Below, in pieces: positions 16,595 to 24,802 of a stretch of DNA of 44,661 nt; positions within the stretch are counted from its first letter, which is position 1; each line of letters starts with the position of its first letter. A model generated the notes under the pieces. That model worked only from the letters and a program-made list of their open reading frames with translations. It was not told the origin of the DNA and made no database searches. Where the stretch lies: positions 12,319 through 56,979 of the forward strand of contig PBPU01000032.1 of NCBI GenBank assembly GCA_002724825.1, given 5' to 3'. Position numbers and translations under genes: made by a program. Source of the stretch: Acidimicrobiaceae bacterium (GTDB lineage: Bacteria; Actinomycetota; Acidimicrobiia; Acidimicrobiales; UBA8592).

Positions 16595-17581
16595 TTATTT
16601 GGCTTTCCGTCGTTGGAGAGTCAGACGTTCTTCTTGCTCATCCAGTTCTTCGACCAGACGGAGATAGCGCTCAAAACGCTGCGGGTCTATTTCTTTCTGT
16701 TGAATTGCGGCCAATATTGCGCAATCAGGTTCGACCTGATGAGTGCAATTAGAAAATCGGCAATACGAAGCGACTTCGCTTATCTCAAAGAAGACTTTAT
16801 TTAGAGCTTCTTTTGCATCCCAAAGTCCTATACCCCTAATCCCAGGCGTATCGATCAGAATTCCACCGCTTGGAATAAGCATTAGCTCACGCGCAATAGT
16901 CGTATGGCGGCCTTTGTTATCTCGACTGCGAACTTCAGTTGTCTGCTGTATCGTCTCTCCAACCAGTTCATTCACGAGTGTCGACTTTCCCACTCCAGAC
17001 TCCCCTAATAAAACTAAAGTCTTGTCTGGTGAGAGAAGTTCTCTCACTTCATTAATTCCAGCACCTGTAAAGGAACTAGTGTGAATGATAATAATTTCTT
17101 TAATTTCCTGCTGAAGCTGGTTCCAGTCTTCAGATATTCCTTGATCGACTTTGGTGAGGAGAAGGAGCGGGACAGCATCACTGTTTTGAGCCAAGATTAG
17201 GAATCTTTCTACTTTTGCGATGTTGGCGGGACGGTCTACAGAGCAGGTGATCCCAACAAAGTCCGCATTCGAGACAAGAACTTGTTCTTTTTCTTGTTCA
17301 GCGGGGTCCCTCCTTGATATTGACGAATAGCGTGGAAGAATTGTTTCGATACGGAACCCAATATCGGGGTCATCTACAACGGTTATCCAATCTCCAGTCG
17401 CCGGCGCTAAGTCAATTGTTGTTCGTTGGCTATCAGAAGCCACGCGCAACTCACCTTCTTCTGTGAGGACGTCGACCTCGCCTCGGTCAACCCTACGAAC
17501 ACGGCCCAACCTTGCTTTGTCAATCATTGTTGACTGTTTCGATGCGTAATGCCGCCATCCTAATTGGTTAAGTAGCTTCAT
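16595..17581 (-). CDS. rsgA: Ribosome small subunit-dependent GTPase RsgA
   Basis: A 328-residue circularly permuted GTPase that acts late in 30S ribosome maturation. An OB-fold region (about 25-85) precedes GTPase motifs in permuted order: G4 LLTKVD (143-146 for TKVD), then P-loop GESGVGKS (193-200), then G3 DTPGIRG (244-250). The C-terminal zinc site has C274, C279, H281 and C287 (CRFSNCTHQVEPDC). The length is normal. It lies 20 bp after dapD and 37 bp before the dehydrogenase on the same strand, so it may be co-transcribed with either. Confidence 0.96.
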   Translation of the reverse strand: MKLLNQLGWRHYASKQSTMIDKARLGRVRRVDRGEVDVLTEEGELRVASDSQRTTIDLAPATGDWITVVDDPDIGFRIETILPRYSSISRRDPAEQEKEQVLVSNADFVGITCSVDRPANIAKVERFLILAQNSDAVPLLLLTKVDQGISEDWNQLQQEIKEIIIIHTSSFTGAGINEVRELLSPDKTLVLLGESGVGKSTLVNELVGETIQQTTEVRSRDNKGRHTTIARELMLIPSGGILIDTPGIRGIGLWDAKEALNKVFFEISEVASYCRFSNCTHQVEPDCAILAAIQQKEIDPQRFERYLRLVEELDEQEERLTLQRRKAK

Positions 17582-17601
17582 GACTCTGGTCTGAGGCTAC
17601 C

Positions 17602-18741
17602 TTAGTTTTTGTGCAGTTCTTCGTTTAAACCTTGCCAACTGGAATTTTCGCCTCTGTAAATTGCTTCGACTTTACCTGTTTGCGAATTACGGCGGAATAG
17701 TAGGTCATCCTGCCCTGATAACTCTGACCCCTTGACTACCGAACCGTCTGGGGTCAAAACCAGTGTGCCTGCAGTAACATAAAGCCCTGCTTCTACTATG
17801 CAATTATTTCCGAGGGATATTCCGATACCTGCTTCGGCGCCCAATAGGCAGTTCTCACCTATTGAAATTACTTCAGAACCTCCTCCAGATAGGGTCCCCA
17901 TTATTGACGCGCCGCCGCCGATATCTGATCCGTCACCTACTACAACACCAGCTGAGATTCGCCCCTCGATCATTGATGTTCCGAGTGTACCTGCATTGAA
18001 ATTACAGAATCCTTCGTGCATAACAGTGGTCCCATCCGAAAGGTGCGCTCCGAGCCTCACCCGGTTTGCATCGGCAATGCGAACCCCGGCGGGGATAACG
18101 TAGTCAGTCATTCTTGGAAATTTATCGAGCCCGTGGACGAGGATATTGATTCCTTCAGCTTGCAGCTGGGCCCTTTTAACATTGAAACCTTCCACTTCGA
18201 ATGGCCCGAGATTGGTCCAAACACAGTTTGTAAGTTGACCGAATATCCCTGTTAGATCTATTCCATGTGGCTGTACGAGCCTGGCCGATAGAAGGTGAAG
18301 ACGAAGGTACGCATCAACCGCATCAACCGGTTCATCGGTTGGTGCAGCTATAAAGCAAACAACCACAATTTTCTCTCCGTTAGGTGAATCACTGTTTAGA
18401 GCAGCATCAAGGATGGGTTGAATTATGTGCGTTGATTCTTCTAAGTAGCCGATGTTTTTTTCAACAGATTCAAGAATGCTCTGGATGTCTCGCATGGGTT
18501 GTTCTTCGAGCTCATATGTTTCAGTCTTGCCATTCCAATTAGCTGCGTTCGCTACCAAGGCGCATGTATACGGGTCTGACCCCAGTTGTGGAGCGGGATA
18601 ATAGACATCAAGGATATTTCCATTAGCGGTTTTTGTTGCAAGACCAATCCCGAAGGCAAATGGGGTGGAGAAGTTTTCAATGTTTTGCTCAAGCTGGTTC
18701 TGATTTTCTTGAAGTTGTTCAAGGTTGCGGATTTCTGTCAT
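17602..18741 (-). CDS. dapD: Tetrahydrodipicolinate N-succinyltransferase DapD (actinobacterial type)
   Basis: Transfers succinyl from succinyl-CoA to tetrahydrodipicolinate in the lysine and diaminopimelate pathway, needed for peptidoglycan. The 379-residue protein has a mixed N-terminal region and a left-handed beta-helix of hexapeptide repeats at about 225-345 (GVRIADANRVRLGAHLSDG, VMHEGFCNFNAGTLG, MIEGRISAGVVVGDG, GIGISLGNNC). These match the actinobacterial DapD type. At 379 residues it is longer than the roughly 317-residue M. tuberculosis protein because of the N-terminal region. It is divergent from the EamA gene with 57 bp between them and precedes rsgA by 20 bp. Confidence 0.9.
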   Translation of the reverse strand: MTEIRNLEQLQENQNQLEQNIENFSTPFAFGIGLATKTANGNILDVYYPAPQLGSDPYTCALVANAANWNGKTETYELEEQPMRDIQSILESVEKNIGYLEESTHIIQPILDAALNSDSPNGEKIVVVCFIAAPTDEPVDAVDAYLRLHLLSARLVQPHGIDLTGIFGQLTNCVWTNLGPFEVEGFNVKRAQLQAEGINILVHGLDKFPRMTDYVIPAGVRIADANRVRLGAHLSDGTTVMHEGFCNFNAGTLGTSMIEGRISAGVVVGDGSDIGGGASIMGTLSGGGSEVISIGENCLLGAEAGIGISLGNNCIVEAGLYVTAGTLVLTPDGSVVKGSELSGQDDLLFRRNSQTGKVEAIYRGENSSWQGLNEELHKN

Positions 18742-18798
18742 AGCAATGACGTTAGCGTGTAAATGGGATGGTTGGGACGTATGAGGTAGCGTTATCTC

Positions 18799-19662
18799 GT
18801 GGGTGCTAGGAACTTCAGGGGTATACAGAATGGATTACTTGATTCCACCTCACCAGAAGTCTTGTTCATTGTTGCCGCTGTTTCACAATATTTGGGTGCC
18901 GCACTGGCGTTTAGCATTTTCGATAATTTAGGAGCGAGTACGGTTGCAACGTTGCGTGTGCTCGGTGCTGCTTTGGTTCTTATCTTGTTGAGACGATCTT
19001 GGAGGCGTTCGTTAAAAGACTTAGATATGGTTTGGACTGCATCATTTGGGATTGTTTTGGCAGGGATGAATCTGTGCTTTTATCTCGCAATAGATAATCT
19101 TCCTTTAGGAAATGCGGTAGCGATTGAGTTCTTGGGGCCTATAGCGGTAGCGGCCGCTGGGCATCGATCCTCAAGAAATGTGGTTGCGCTTATCGTGGCG
19201 AGCCTTGGGGTCCTTCTTTTGGCCCAAGTAACTTCTGAAGGGACCGTCACCGGTGTGCTCTTTGCTCTGGCCGCAGGGGCCTTATGGGCTCTTTATATTG
19301 TTTTAGGGAGCAAAGTTGCTAAAACTGGCGCGCATCTAGACGGTCTAGGAATTGGCATGCTCATCGGGGGTCTAGTGATATTTCCGAGTTCTCTTCATAC
19401 GATAGGCCGTGCACTTGATTCTCCTCTGTTGATGCTGGTTGCTCTATCAACTGGGGTTCTGGGGAATGTGATTCCGTATGGGATCGATCAGCTAGTCTTT
19501 CGCCGAATTTCAAAAACGAGATTCGCGTTCTTGCAATGCTTATTACCGGCAACAGCCGCTTGCGTTGGGATCCTGGTACTTCGGCAAAAGACTTCCCTAG
19601 GTGAACTTTTAGGGATTGGTTCAATTATCTTTGCTATTGCCCTCAGAGGAAAAGAAGATTAG
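18799..19662 (+). CDS. EamA/DMT-family transporter (RhtA-like exporter)
   Basis: A 287-residue integral membrane protein with about ten hydrophobic helices and the two-EamA-domain layout of drug/metabolite transporters. Helix segments VLFIVAAVSQYLGAALAF, ASFGIVLAGMNLCFYLAI, GNAVAIEFLGPIAVAA, LFALAAGALWALYIVLGSK and GVLGNVIPYGIDQLVF resemble RhtA-type threonine/homoserine exporters. Substrate is not inferable. The start is GTG 18799; the near ATG at 18829 is out of frame. It ends 4 bp from the convergent CitE-like gene. Confidence 0.88.
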   Translation: MGARNFRGIQNGLLDSTSPEVLFIVAAVSQYLGAALAFSIFDNLGASTVATLRVLGAALVLILLRRSWRRSLKDLDMVWTASFGIVLAGMNLCFYLAIDNLPLGNAVAIEFLGPIAVAAAGHRSSRNVVALIVASLGVLLLAQVTSEGTVTGVLFALAAGALWALYIVLGSKVAKTGAHLDGLGIGMLIGGLVIFPSSLHTIGRALDSPLLMLVALSTGVLGNVIPYGIDQLVFRRISKTRFAFLQCLLPATAACVGILVLRQKTSLGELLGIGSIIFAIALRGKED

Positions 19663-19666
19663 TTGA

Positions 19667-20494
19667 CTAAGATCCCAGAATTCTTCTGGCTTGCTTAGCT
19701 AATGCCTCGTCAATCATTTTTCCATCATAAACAGCCGAAGCTGATCCTTGTGAGAGAGCTTGATCATAGACCGCTAATAATTCCTTGGCGCGATTAACTT
19801 CTGCCTGAGAGTACGAGAACGATTGATTTGCGAGGGGTACTTGTGAAGGGTGAATACAGAGCTTCCCTGAGAACCCTAACGCTCTTGCTTGATATGCTTC
19901 TTCTGTAAATCGTTCGTCGTCAGAGAAATCCGTTACGATTTGATCGATCACTGGAACTCCAGATAGCCTGCCCGCCATCCCCATTTGGGATCTGGCTAGG
20001 AATACTTCGTCATTGCCAGTTGTTCGAAAACCGCCTAAATCTAACACATAATCCTCGGCTCCAAAATATGCGGCAATGACAGACGTGTTTGAGAGGATTT
20101 CAGTAGCGGATGCCACTCCGAGAACGGTTTCAATTCCAACAATAATTTTTCTTTCGATAGAGTTTTGCGAGAGTATTTTCTCTGCTTCCTCTAGCTCTTC
20201 TAAGTTGTTGATCTTTGGAATAACGACACAGTCTACTTCTGGGGGAAGAGCTTGAATATCAAGTTTAAAATGTGATGAAGATATTGGATTGACCCTCGGG
20301 AAGGCTTCAAGTTTTTTCGTTTCTTCGGAATCGATGAACTCCTGGAAATTCTTACGTGCCTTGTTCTTTTCCTCATCAGGGACGGCATCTTCAAGGTCGA
20401 CGATGGCTGCATCAGGCTGGATTTTCGGAAGTTTTTTCAGAAGTTCAGATTTATTTCCTGGAGCAAACAGCACACTCCTGAATTTTTGCATCAT
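19667..20494 (-). CDS. HpcH/HpaI aldolase / citrate lyase beta (CitE)-like protein
   Basis: A 275-residue TIM-barrel lyase of the CitE/malyl-CoA lyase family. Motifs are RSVLFAPGNKSELLKK, AAIVDLEDAVPDEEKNKAR (with the Asp-Leu-Glu-Asp metal and substrate loop), FPRVNP, a VGIETVLGV strand and a FGAEDYVLDLGG active-site loop, then GFSGKLCIHPSQV. Such enzymes split or form (3S)-malyl-, citramalyl- or related CoA thioesters; stand-alone CitE-like proteins are common in Actinobacteria. The ATG at 20494 overlaps the acetoacetyl-CoA synthetase stop by ATGA with a strong AAGGAG site upstream, so translation is coupled. Confidence 0.88.
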   Translation of the reverse strand: MMQKFRSVLFAPGNKSELLKKLPKIQPDAAIVDLEDAVPDEEKNKARKNFQEFIDSEETKKLEAFPRVNPISSSHFKLDIQALPPEVDCVVIPKINNLEELEEAEKILSQNSIERKIIVGIETVLGVASATEILSNTSVIAAYFGAEDYVLDLGGFRTTGNDEVFLARSQMGMAGRLSGVPVIDQIVTDFSDDERFTEEAYQARALGFSGKLCIHPSQVPLANQSFSYSQAEVNRAKELLAVYDQALSQGSASAVYDGKMIDEALAKQARRILGS

Positions 20495-22446
20495 TGAAGC
20501 TCCTTAATGTCCTTGAAATAGTCTAACGCTTCTGGATTAGCGAGTGCCTCAGCGTTTCGAACGGGCTTACCTTCTACGGTAGCTTTAGCGGCTAATTCTG
20601 AGATTTTTCCGCTTCGGGTTCTAGGGAGGTCAGAGACTGCATGAATGAATGACGGCACATGTCTTGGTGAAGCTTGATCTCGAAGCGAGTTTTGAATTTT
20701 TTTCTTAAGTTCGTCGTCGAGCTTAGTATCTGGGGATAGCACAACGAAAAGGACTACTCGGTCGTCACCTTTCCAACTTTGGTTTATTACTAAGCTTTCA
20801 GTGATTTCAGACAGCGAATCTACGACTGCATATATCTCAGCGGTTCCTATCCGGACACCACCAGGGTTTAGAGTCGCATCTGACCTCCCGTGGATGATAA
20901 TTCCGCCGGCAGGAGTCCATTCGGCAAAATCTCCTTGATGCCAACTTCCTGCATACCTGTCAAAATATGCAGACTGGTATCTTTCCCCATTCTCGTCATT
21001 TAGAAATCCAATGGGCATTGACGGAAATGGGTTTGAACATACGAGTTCGCCCTGTTCTCCCGAATCTAGTACTTGACCGGTATCGCTAAGGATCTCAATT
21101 TCTAAACCCAAAGCTGGTTTCTGAATTTCACGCCTATTTACTGGACCTGTTGGGTCACCCCCCACTAGGCATCCACAGAGATCAGTTCCGCCAGACATAG
21201 ATTGAAGATGAACATCTTTTTTAATTTTCTGGTATACATAGTCGAATCCTTCGCCAACAAGGGTTGAGCCTGTTGAACAAATTGTCCTGATACTTGAGAG
21301 ATCGTGAGTGTCTATTGGTGATATGCCAGCGTTAGCGCATGCGTCTATGTATTTTGCTGAAACACCAAACAACGTAATGGAAAGCTCATCGGCTAAATCA
21401 AATAGGGTTGTTGGGCTTGGATAAAATGGTGATCCGTCGAACAGGATGACCGTAGCCTGTGATGCTAAGGCGGAAGCTAGCCAATTCCACATCATCCATC
21501 CTGTAGTGGTGTAATAGAAGACTCTATCTCCTGCTTTGACATCGCTTTGTAGCCTGTGCTCCACTAGATGCTTTATTAGAACTCCTCCGGACCGGTGAAC
21601 AATGCATTTAGGCTTCCCCGTTGTTCCAGAGGAGTACAGAATGTACCAGGGGTGGTCAAAGCTATGAGATGGAAAGTCGATTTCTTTCGCATTGTAGGTT
21701 TTGAGGAAATCTGACCAAAGCGTTTGAGGATGAGGGTGTAGCGTTTTTTCTTTGGAGATCCCTTCATGGGTGTATGGGACGATAATGGTTTGCTCGAGGG
21801 TTGGTAATCTTGCTTCAACTTCATGGAGCTTATCCAAGCAGGAAAACCATTTACCCCCATAGAAGTAGCCATCGGTCGCGAAAAGTACTTTTGGTGCCGC
21901 TTGAGTAAACCGATCAAGCAGCCCTTTGGCTCCGAAGTCTGGGGATGCAGAAGTGAATACTGCGCCAATGCTTGCAGAGGCAATCATAACCGCAATTGTT
22001 TCTGGGCGATTAGGTAACCATGCTGCAATACGGTCTCCGCTTTCTACCCCTATGTCTAAAAAAGCTTGCTGCAATTTGGAGACTAGGTCATTTAGCTCAG
22101 ACCAAGTTAATTTAGATCCATTGCCAAGCTCATCTCTCCAAACTATGGCGTCAGTGTCATCGCTCCTCTTGAGAAAGTTCTGCGCGATGTTGATAGAGCT
22201 GGCTGGGAAGAACACAGAGTCATATAAGTTAGCTCCTGTGGTGAGTACTTGTTCACTCACCTCGCTAATGATTCCAAGATGATTATGCGCGTGGATCCAG
22301 AACTGATCTGGCCTGTCGACACTCCATTTGTGGATTGCGTCATAATCAGGAAGTTCGATATCGAAGAGGTGTTCGGCCTCCTTAGCAAAATCCATCAAGC
22401 AAGAGTTTCCGATTCTTTCTTTTGATGGCTCCCATAGTTGACTCAC
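20491..22446 (-). CDS. Acetoacetyl-CoA synthetase (acetoacetate-CoA ligase)
   Basis: An ANL-family ligase of about 651 residues that would activate acetoacetate to acetoacetyl-CoA. It has an N-terminal acetyl-CoA synthetase-like region beginning near LWEPSKERI, the P-loop SSGTTGKPKCIVH, a SGGTDLCGCLVGG loop and RSDATLNPGGVRIGTAEIY. The SGGTDLCG segment and full length fit AacS more than acetyl-CoA synthetase. I start at GTG 22446 (VSQLWEPS); the frame is open to a TTG at 22479, but the shorter form matches the family start. It overlaps the CitE-like gene by 4 bp, suggesting ketone-body or leucine-breakdown-related acyl-CoA chemistry. The tRNA gene lies 54 bp upstream. Confidence 0.9.
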   Translation of the reverse strand: MSQLWEPSKERIGNSCLMDFAKEAEHLFDIELPDYDAIHKWSVDRPDQFWIHAHNHLGIISEVSEQVLTTGANLYDSVFFPASSINIAQNFLKRSDDTDAIVWRDELGNGSKLTWSELNDLVSKLQQAFLDIGVESGDRIAAWLPNRPETIAVMIASASIGAVFTSASPDFGAKGLLDRFTQAAPKVLFATDGYFYGGKWFSCLDKLHEVEARLPTLEQTIIVPYTHEGISKEKTLHPHPQTLWSDFLKTYNAKEIDFPSHSFDHPWYILYSSGTTGKPKCIVHRSGGVLIKHLVEHRLQSDVKAGDRVFYYTTTGWMMWNWLASALASQATVILFDGSPFYPSPTTLFDLADELSITLFGVSAKYIDACANAGISPIDTHDLSSIRTICSTGSTLVGEGFDYVYQKIKKDVHLQSMSGGTDLCGCLVGGDPTGPVNRREIQKPALGLEIEILSDTGQVLDSGEQGELVCSNPFPSMPIGFLNDENGERYQSAYFDRYAGSWHQGDFAEWTPAGGIIIHGRSDATLNPGGVRIGTAEIYAVVDSLSEITESLVINQSWKGDDRVVLFVVLSPDTKLDDELKKKIQNSLRDQASPRHVPSFIHAVSDLPRTRSGKISELAAKATVEGKPVRNAEALANPEALDYFKDIKELQ

Positions 22447-22499
22447 ATTATCAGCATAGCCCAGTAGACAAATCGTCAACCTAAGAGGTTAGGGCTGTT

Positions 22500-22574
<75 letters not shown>

Positions 22575-22629
22575 GAAGGAACACCAGTCTAGATTTTAAA
22601 TCATCGATAGTGAAACCTTAGAGTTTCCT

Positions 22630-23151
22630 TTAGAGCGCTATCTTATCGGCACTTGTAGCTGTGTAATCTACTCCTGCAGGTTTAAAGACTCGCTTCTGTT
22701 GTCGAGAAGCTTCAATCTCTCGTTGATATTGGACGAGCAGAAGAACGTACCCTAAGAAAATGGAATCTACGAATAGATTCACAGCAATGAACGCTCCACC
22801 TACAACTATGGCCATGAGTAAGGTAAACATCACAATTCCGATTAAGGACAAAAGAACTTTGCGCCGTCGCAGACGAGCTTGCTCACTAGATACTTCCATT
22901 GGATTCGACCCCTTCTTTATTCTGTCGAGTGGTGGCTCAACCAGGGAGTGCCCGGGTTGATGGTAGGCATGGTCCCATGATGTAAACGGTTGGTGGATTG
23001 GTACTACAACCGCTCGAGGAGTTTTTCGAATTCGCATTCGGCTAAATGGGCTCCCCAACATCATAGAAGATGTTCCTACACGCGTACGAAGCCAGTAAAT
23101 ACCTGCTCCGAACCAAAGAATTGCTAATGCAACTAACAGCACAAACTCCAC
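22630..23151 (-). CDS. GlpR/SepX-like three-segment membrane protein
   Basis: A 173-residue protein with one N-terminal transmembrane segment (about 2-21), a basic cytoplasmic region of about 75 residues, then LRRRKVL and two more hydrophobic segments (about 99-117 and 119-141), ending in a polar tail. The layout and the RRRKVL plus GYVLLLVQYQREIE pattern recall the actinobacterial membrane proteins named GlpR (Corynebacterium) and SepX (Streptomyces), which act in cell division. It lies on the same strand just beyond moaC, moaA and moeA; corynebacterial glpR is likewise near a moeA-like gephyrin gene. Start is GTG. The membrane topology is clear; the family call is by pattern and context. 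Confidence 0.6.
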   Translation of the reverse strand: MEFVLLVALAILWFGAGIYWLRTRVGTSSMMLGSPFSRMRIRKTPRAVVVPIHQPFTSWDHAYHQPGHSLVEPPLDRIKKGSNPMEVSSEQARLRRRKVLLSLIGIVMFTLLMAIVVGGAFIAVNLFVDSIFLGYVLLLVQYQREIEASRQQKRVFKPAGVDYTATSADKIAL

Positions 23152-23312
23152 CAGTCTCTAGGCTGCTCTTATAAAATTTTTGCACTAATTGTCTTATAGT
23201 TGGTGGATAGAAGGCCAATTTGTTCCCTGAATACGGGATTGTTGCGATTTATTCGTATCTGACGTTGAAGCGCCAGGCTATACCTTGTGTTTTTCGAGTG
23301 TTGAACAGGTAT

Positions 23313-23789
23313 TTATCTAATAAAGTCACCTGATAATCCTCCAGTTTTTTGGAGGAGAGCTAGATCTGTTATTTCCATTCTTTTGTCCATACTTTTACAC
23401 ATATCATAGATTGTGAGGGCAGAAACTGAGCACGCGGTGAGCGCTTCCATTTCAACTCCAGTCCGCCCAACAGTTGTAACTTCTGCCTCAATTTCCACTT
23501 TGTCATCAATAATCTCAAATTCAACTTTCACTGAGCTCAACATCAAAGGATGGCAAAGAGGAATAATATCTCCAGTTCGTTTTGCTGCTTGAATCCCTGC
23601 GACACGAGCGACAGCGAAAACATCGCCTTTGGGTAGATCACCTTGCTGAAGCGCCACGATAGTCTCTTTTGCCATTGAAATAGTCGCTCTTGCTTTAGCG
23701 GTTCTTTTGCTATCTTGCTTTTCGCTAATGTCTACCATATGGGCCTGACCATCTGGATCTAAATGCGAAAAATTTTCGTTTCCCACCAC
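23313..23789 (-). CDS. moaC: Cyclic pyranopterin monophosphate synthase MoaC
   Basis: With MoaA it converts GTP to cyclic pyranopterin monophosphate, the first step of molybdenum cofactor synthesis. The 158-residue length is typical. Motifs are HMVDISEKQDSKRTAKARA, GDVFAVARVAGIQAAKRT, IPLCHPLMLSSVKV, VEMEALTACSVSALTIYDMCK and the terminal LLQKTGGLSGDF. GTG start lies 2 bp after the moaA stop, so the genes are translationally close. A 161-bp gap separates it from the GlpR-like gene downstream. Confidence 0.96.
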   Translation of the reverse strand: MVGNENFSHLDPDGQAHMVDISEKQDSKRTAKARATISMAKETIVALQQGDLPKGDVFAVARVAGIQAAKRTGDIIPLCHPLMLSSVKVEFEIIDDKVEIEAEVTTVGRTGVEMEALTACSVSALTIYDMCKSMDKRMEITDLALLQKTGGLSGDFIR

Positions 23790-23791
23790 TG

Positions 23792-24775
23792 CTAACCGCC
23801 GATCTGGGACATTGATTTACTTGGTCGAATAAATACAGATTTCCCAATCTGGTGCCCTGCCCATTTCTGTTTAACTGCATGCGAGAATAACTCAATGATC
23901 TTTTCATCTCCTGCATTTTCTCGAAGTAGTTTGCGCACATCATATTCCTGTATAGCGAATAGACAGTTCCTGAATTTCCCATCTGCAGTAAGACGAATTC
24001 GGTCACATGCATCACAAAAAGCTTCTGAGACAGTAGCAATAATTCCTATTTCACCGGGGCCATCTACAAATTTCCATCTAGCGGCTGGAGAACTTCCCCT
24101 TGAGAGCGGCTCGAGGTCATACTTAGAACTTATGAGCTCAAGAATTTCATTCTGCGGCATGACCTTAGATTCTGTCCATGTTTCGTCAGCATCTAGTGGC
24201 ATAAACTCAATAAAACGAACTACAAGACCGTTCTCTCGGCCATATGAAACAAAGTCCAAAACTTCATCGTCATTAACGCCCTTCATCACCACCATATTTA
24301 TTTTGACTGGATCAAATCCAACAGATTTGGCTGTTTCAATACCGTGAAGAACCTGTTTGAGGTTGTCTCGACGAGTCAGCGATTCGAATCGTTTACGGTC
24401 AAGAGTGTCTAGAGAAATGTTGATTCGGTCTAGTCCAGCGTCATACAACTCACCTGCAATTAATGGAAGAGTGGCCCCATTTGTCGTTAAAGATAGATCA
24501 ACGTTAAGCTTCGCGAGTTTTTCAATTAACTTACTGAGGTTCGCTCTAACAGTTGGCTCTCCACCAGTAAGACGAATACTCTCAATCCCGAATTTATTCA
24601 CAAGCAAGCTGGCGAGGCGTTCAATTTCCTCAAATGTTAATAATTCTTCTCTAGGAGTCCATTCCATTCCTTCTTCGGGCATACAGTATTGGCATCGAAA
24701 GTTGCATCGGTCGGTCACTGATATACGCAAGTCACGATGAACGCGCCCGTAGGTATCAATAAGTTGATCTTTCAT
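23792..24775 (-). CDS. moaA: GTP 3',8-cyclase MoaA
   Basis: A radical SAM enzyme of 327 residues. The SAM cluster motif is C24, C28, C31 (DRCNFRCQYC); the second cluster Cys residues are C254, C257 and C271 (CDACDRIRLT and FRNC). The protein ends IGG, the C-terminal Gly-Gly of MoaA that enters the active site. It acts with MoaC on GTP. I start at ATG 24775 (MKDQL); a TTG three codons upstream would lengthen it. It is 27 bp downstream of moeA on the same strand. MoaD, MoaE and MoaB are not in the window. Confidence 0.97.
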   Translation of the reverse strand: MKDQLIDTYGRVHRDLRISVTDRCNFRCQYCMPEEGMEWTPREELLTFEEIERLASLLVNKFGIESIRLTGGEPTVRANLSKLIEKLAKLNVDLSLTTNGATLPLIAGELYDAGLDRINISLDTLDRKRFESLTRRDNLKQVLHGIETAKSVGFDPVKINMVVMKGVNDDEVLDFVSYGRENGLVVRFIEFMPLDADETWTESKVMPQNEILELISSKYDLEPLSRGSSPAARWKFVDGPGEIGIIATVSEAFCDACDRIRLTADGKFRNCLFAIQEYDVRKLLRENAGDEKIIELFSHAVKQKWAGHQIGKSVFIRPSKSMSQIGG

Positions 24776-24802
24776 CACTATCAATCTAGCGCTTGATCTG
24801 CT

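Noticed and set aside
23331..23355. CCTCC/GGAGG hairpin near the end of moaC
   Set aside because: It falls in the conserved LLQKTGGLSGD codons, so coding constraint explains it.
23895..24347. 150-codon open frame antisense to moaA
   Set aside because: MoaA is unambiguous here; the antisense frame has no recognisable domain and is a by-product of codon use.
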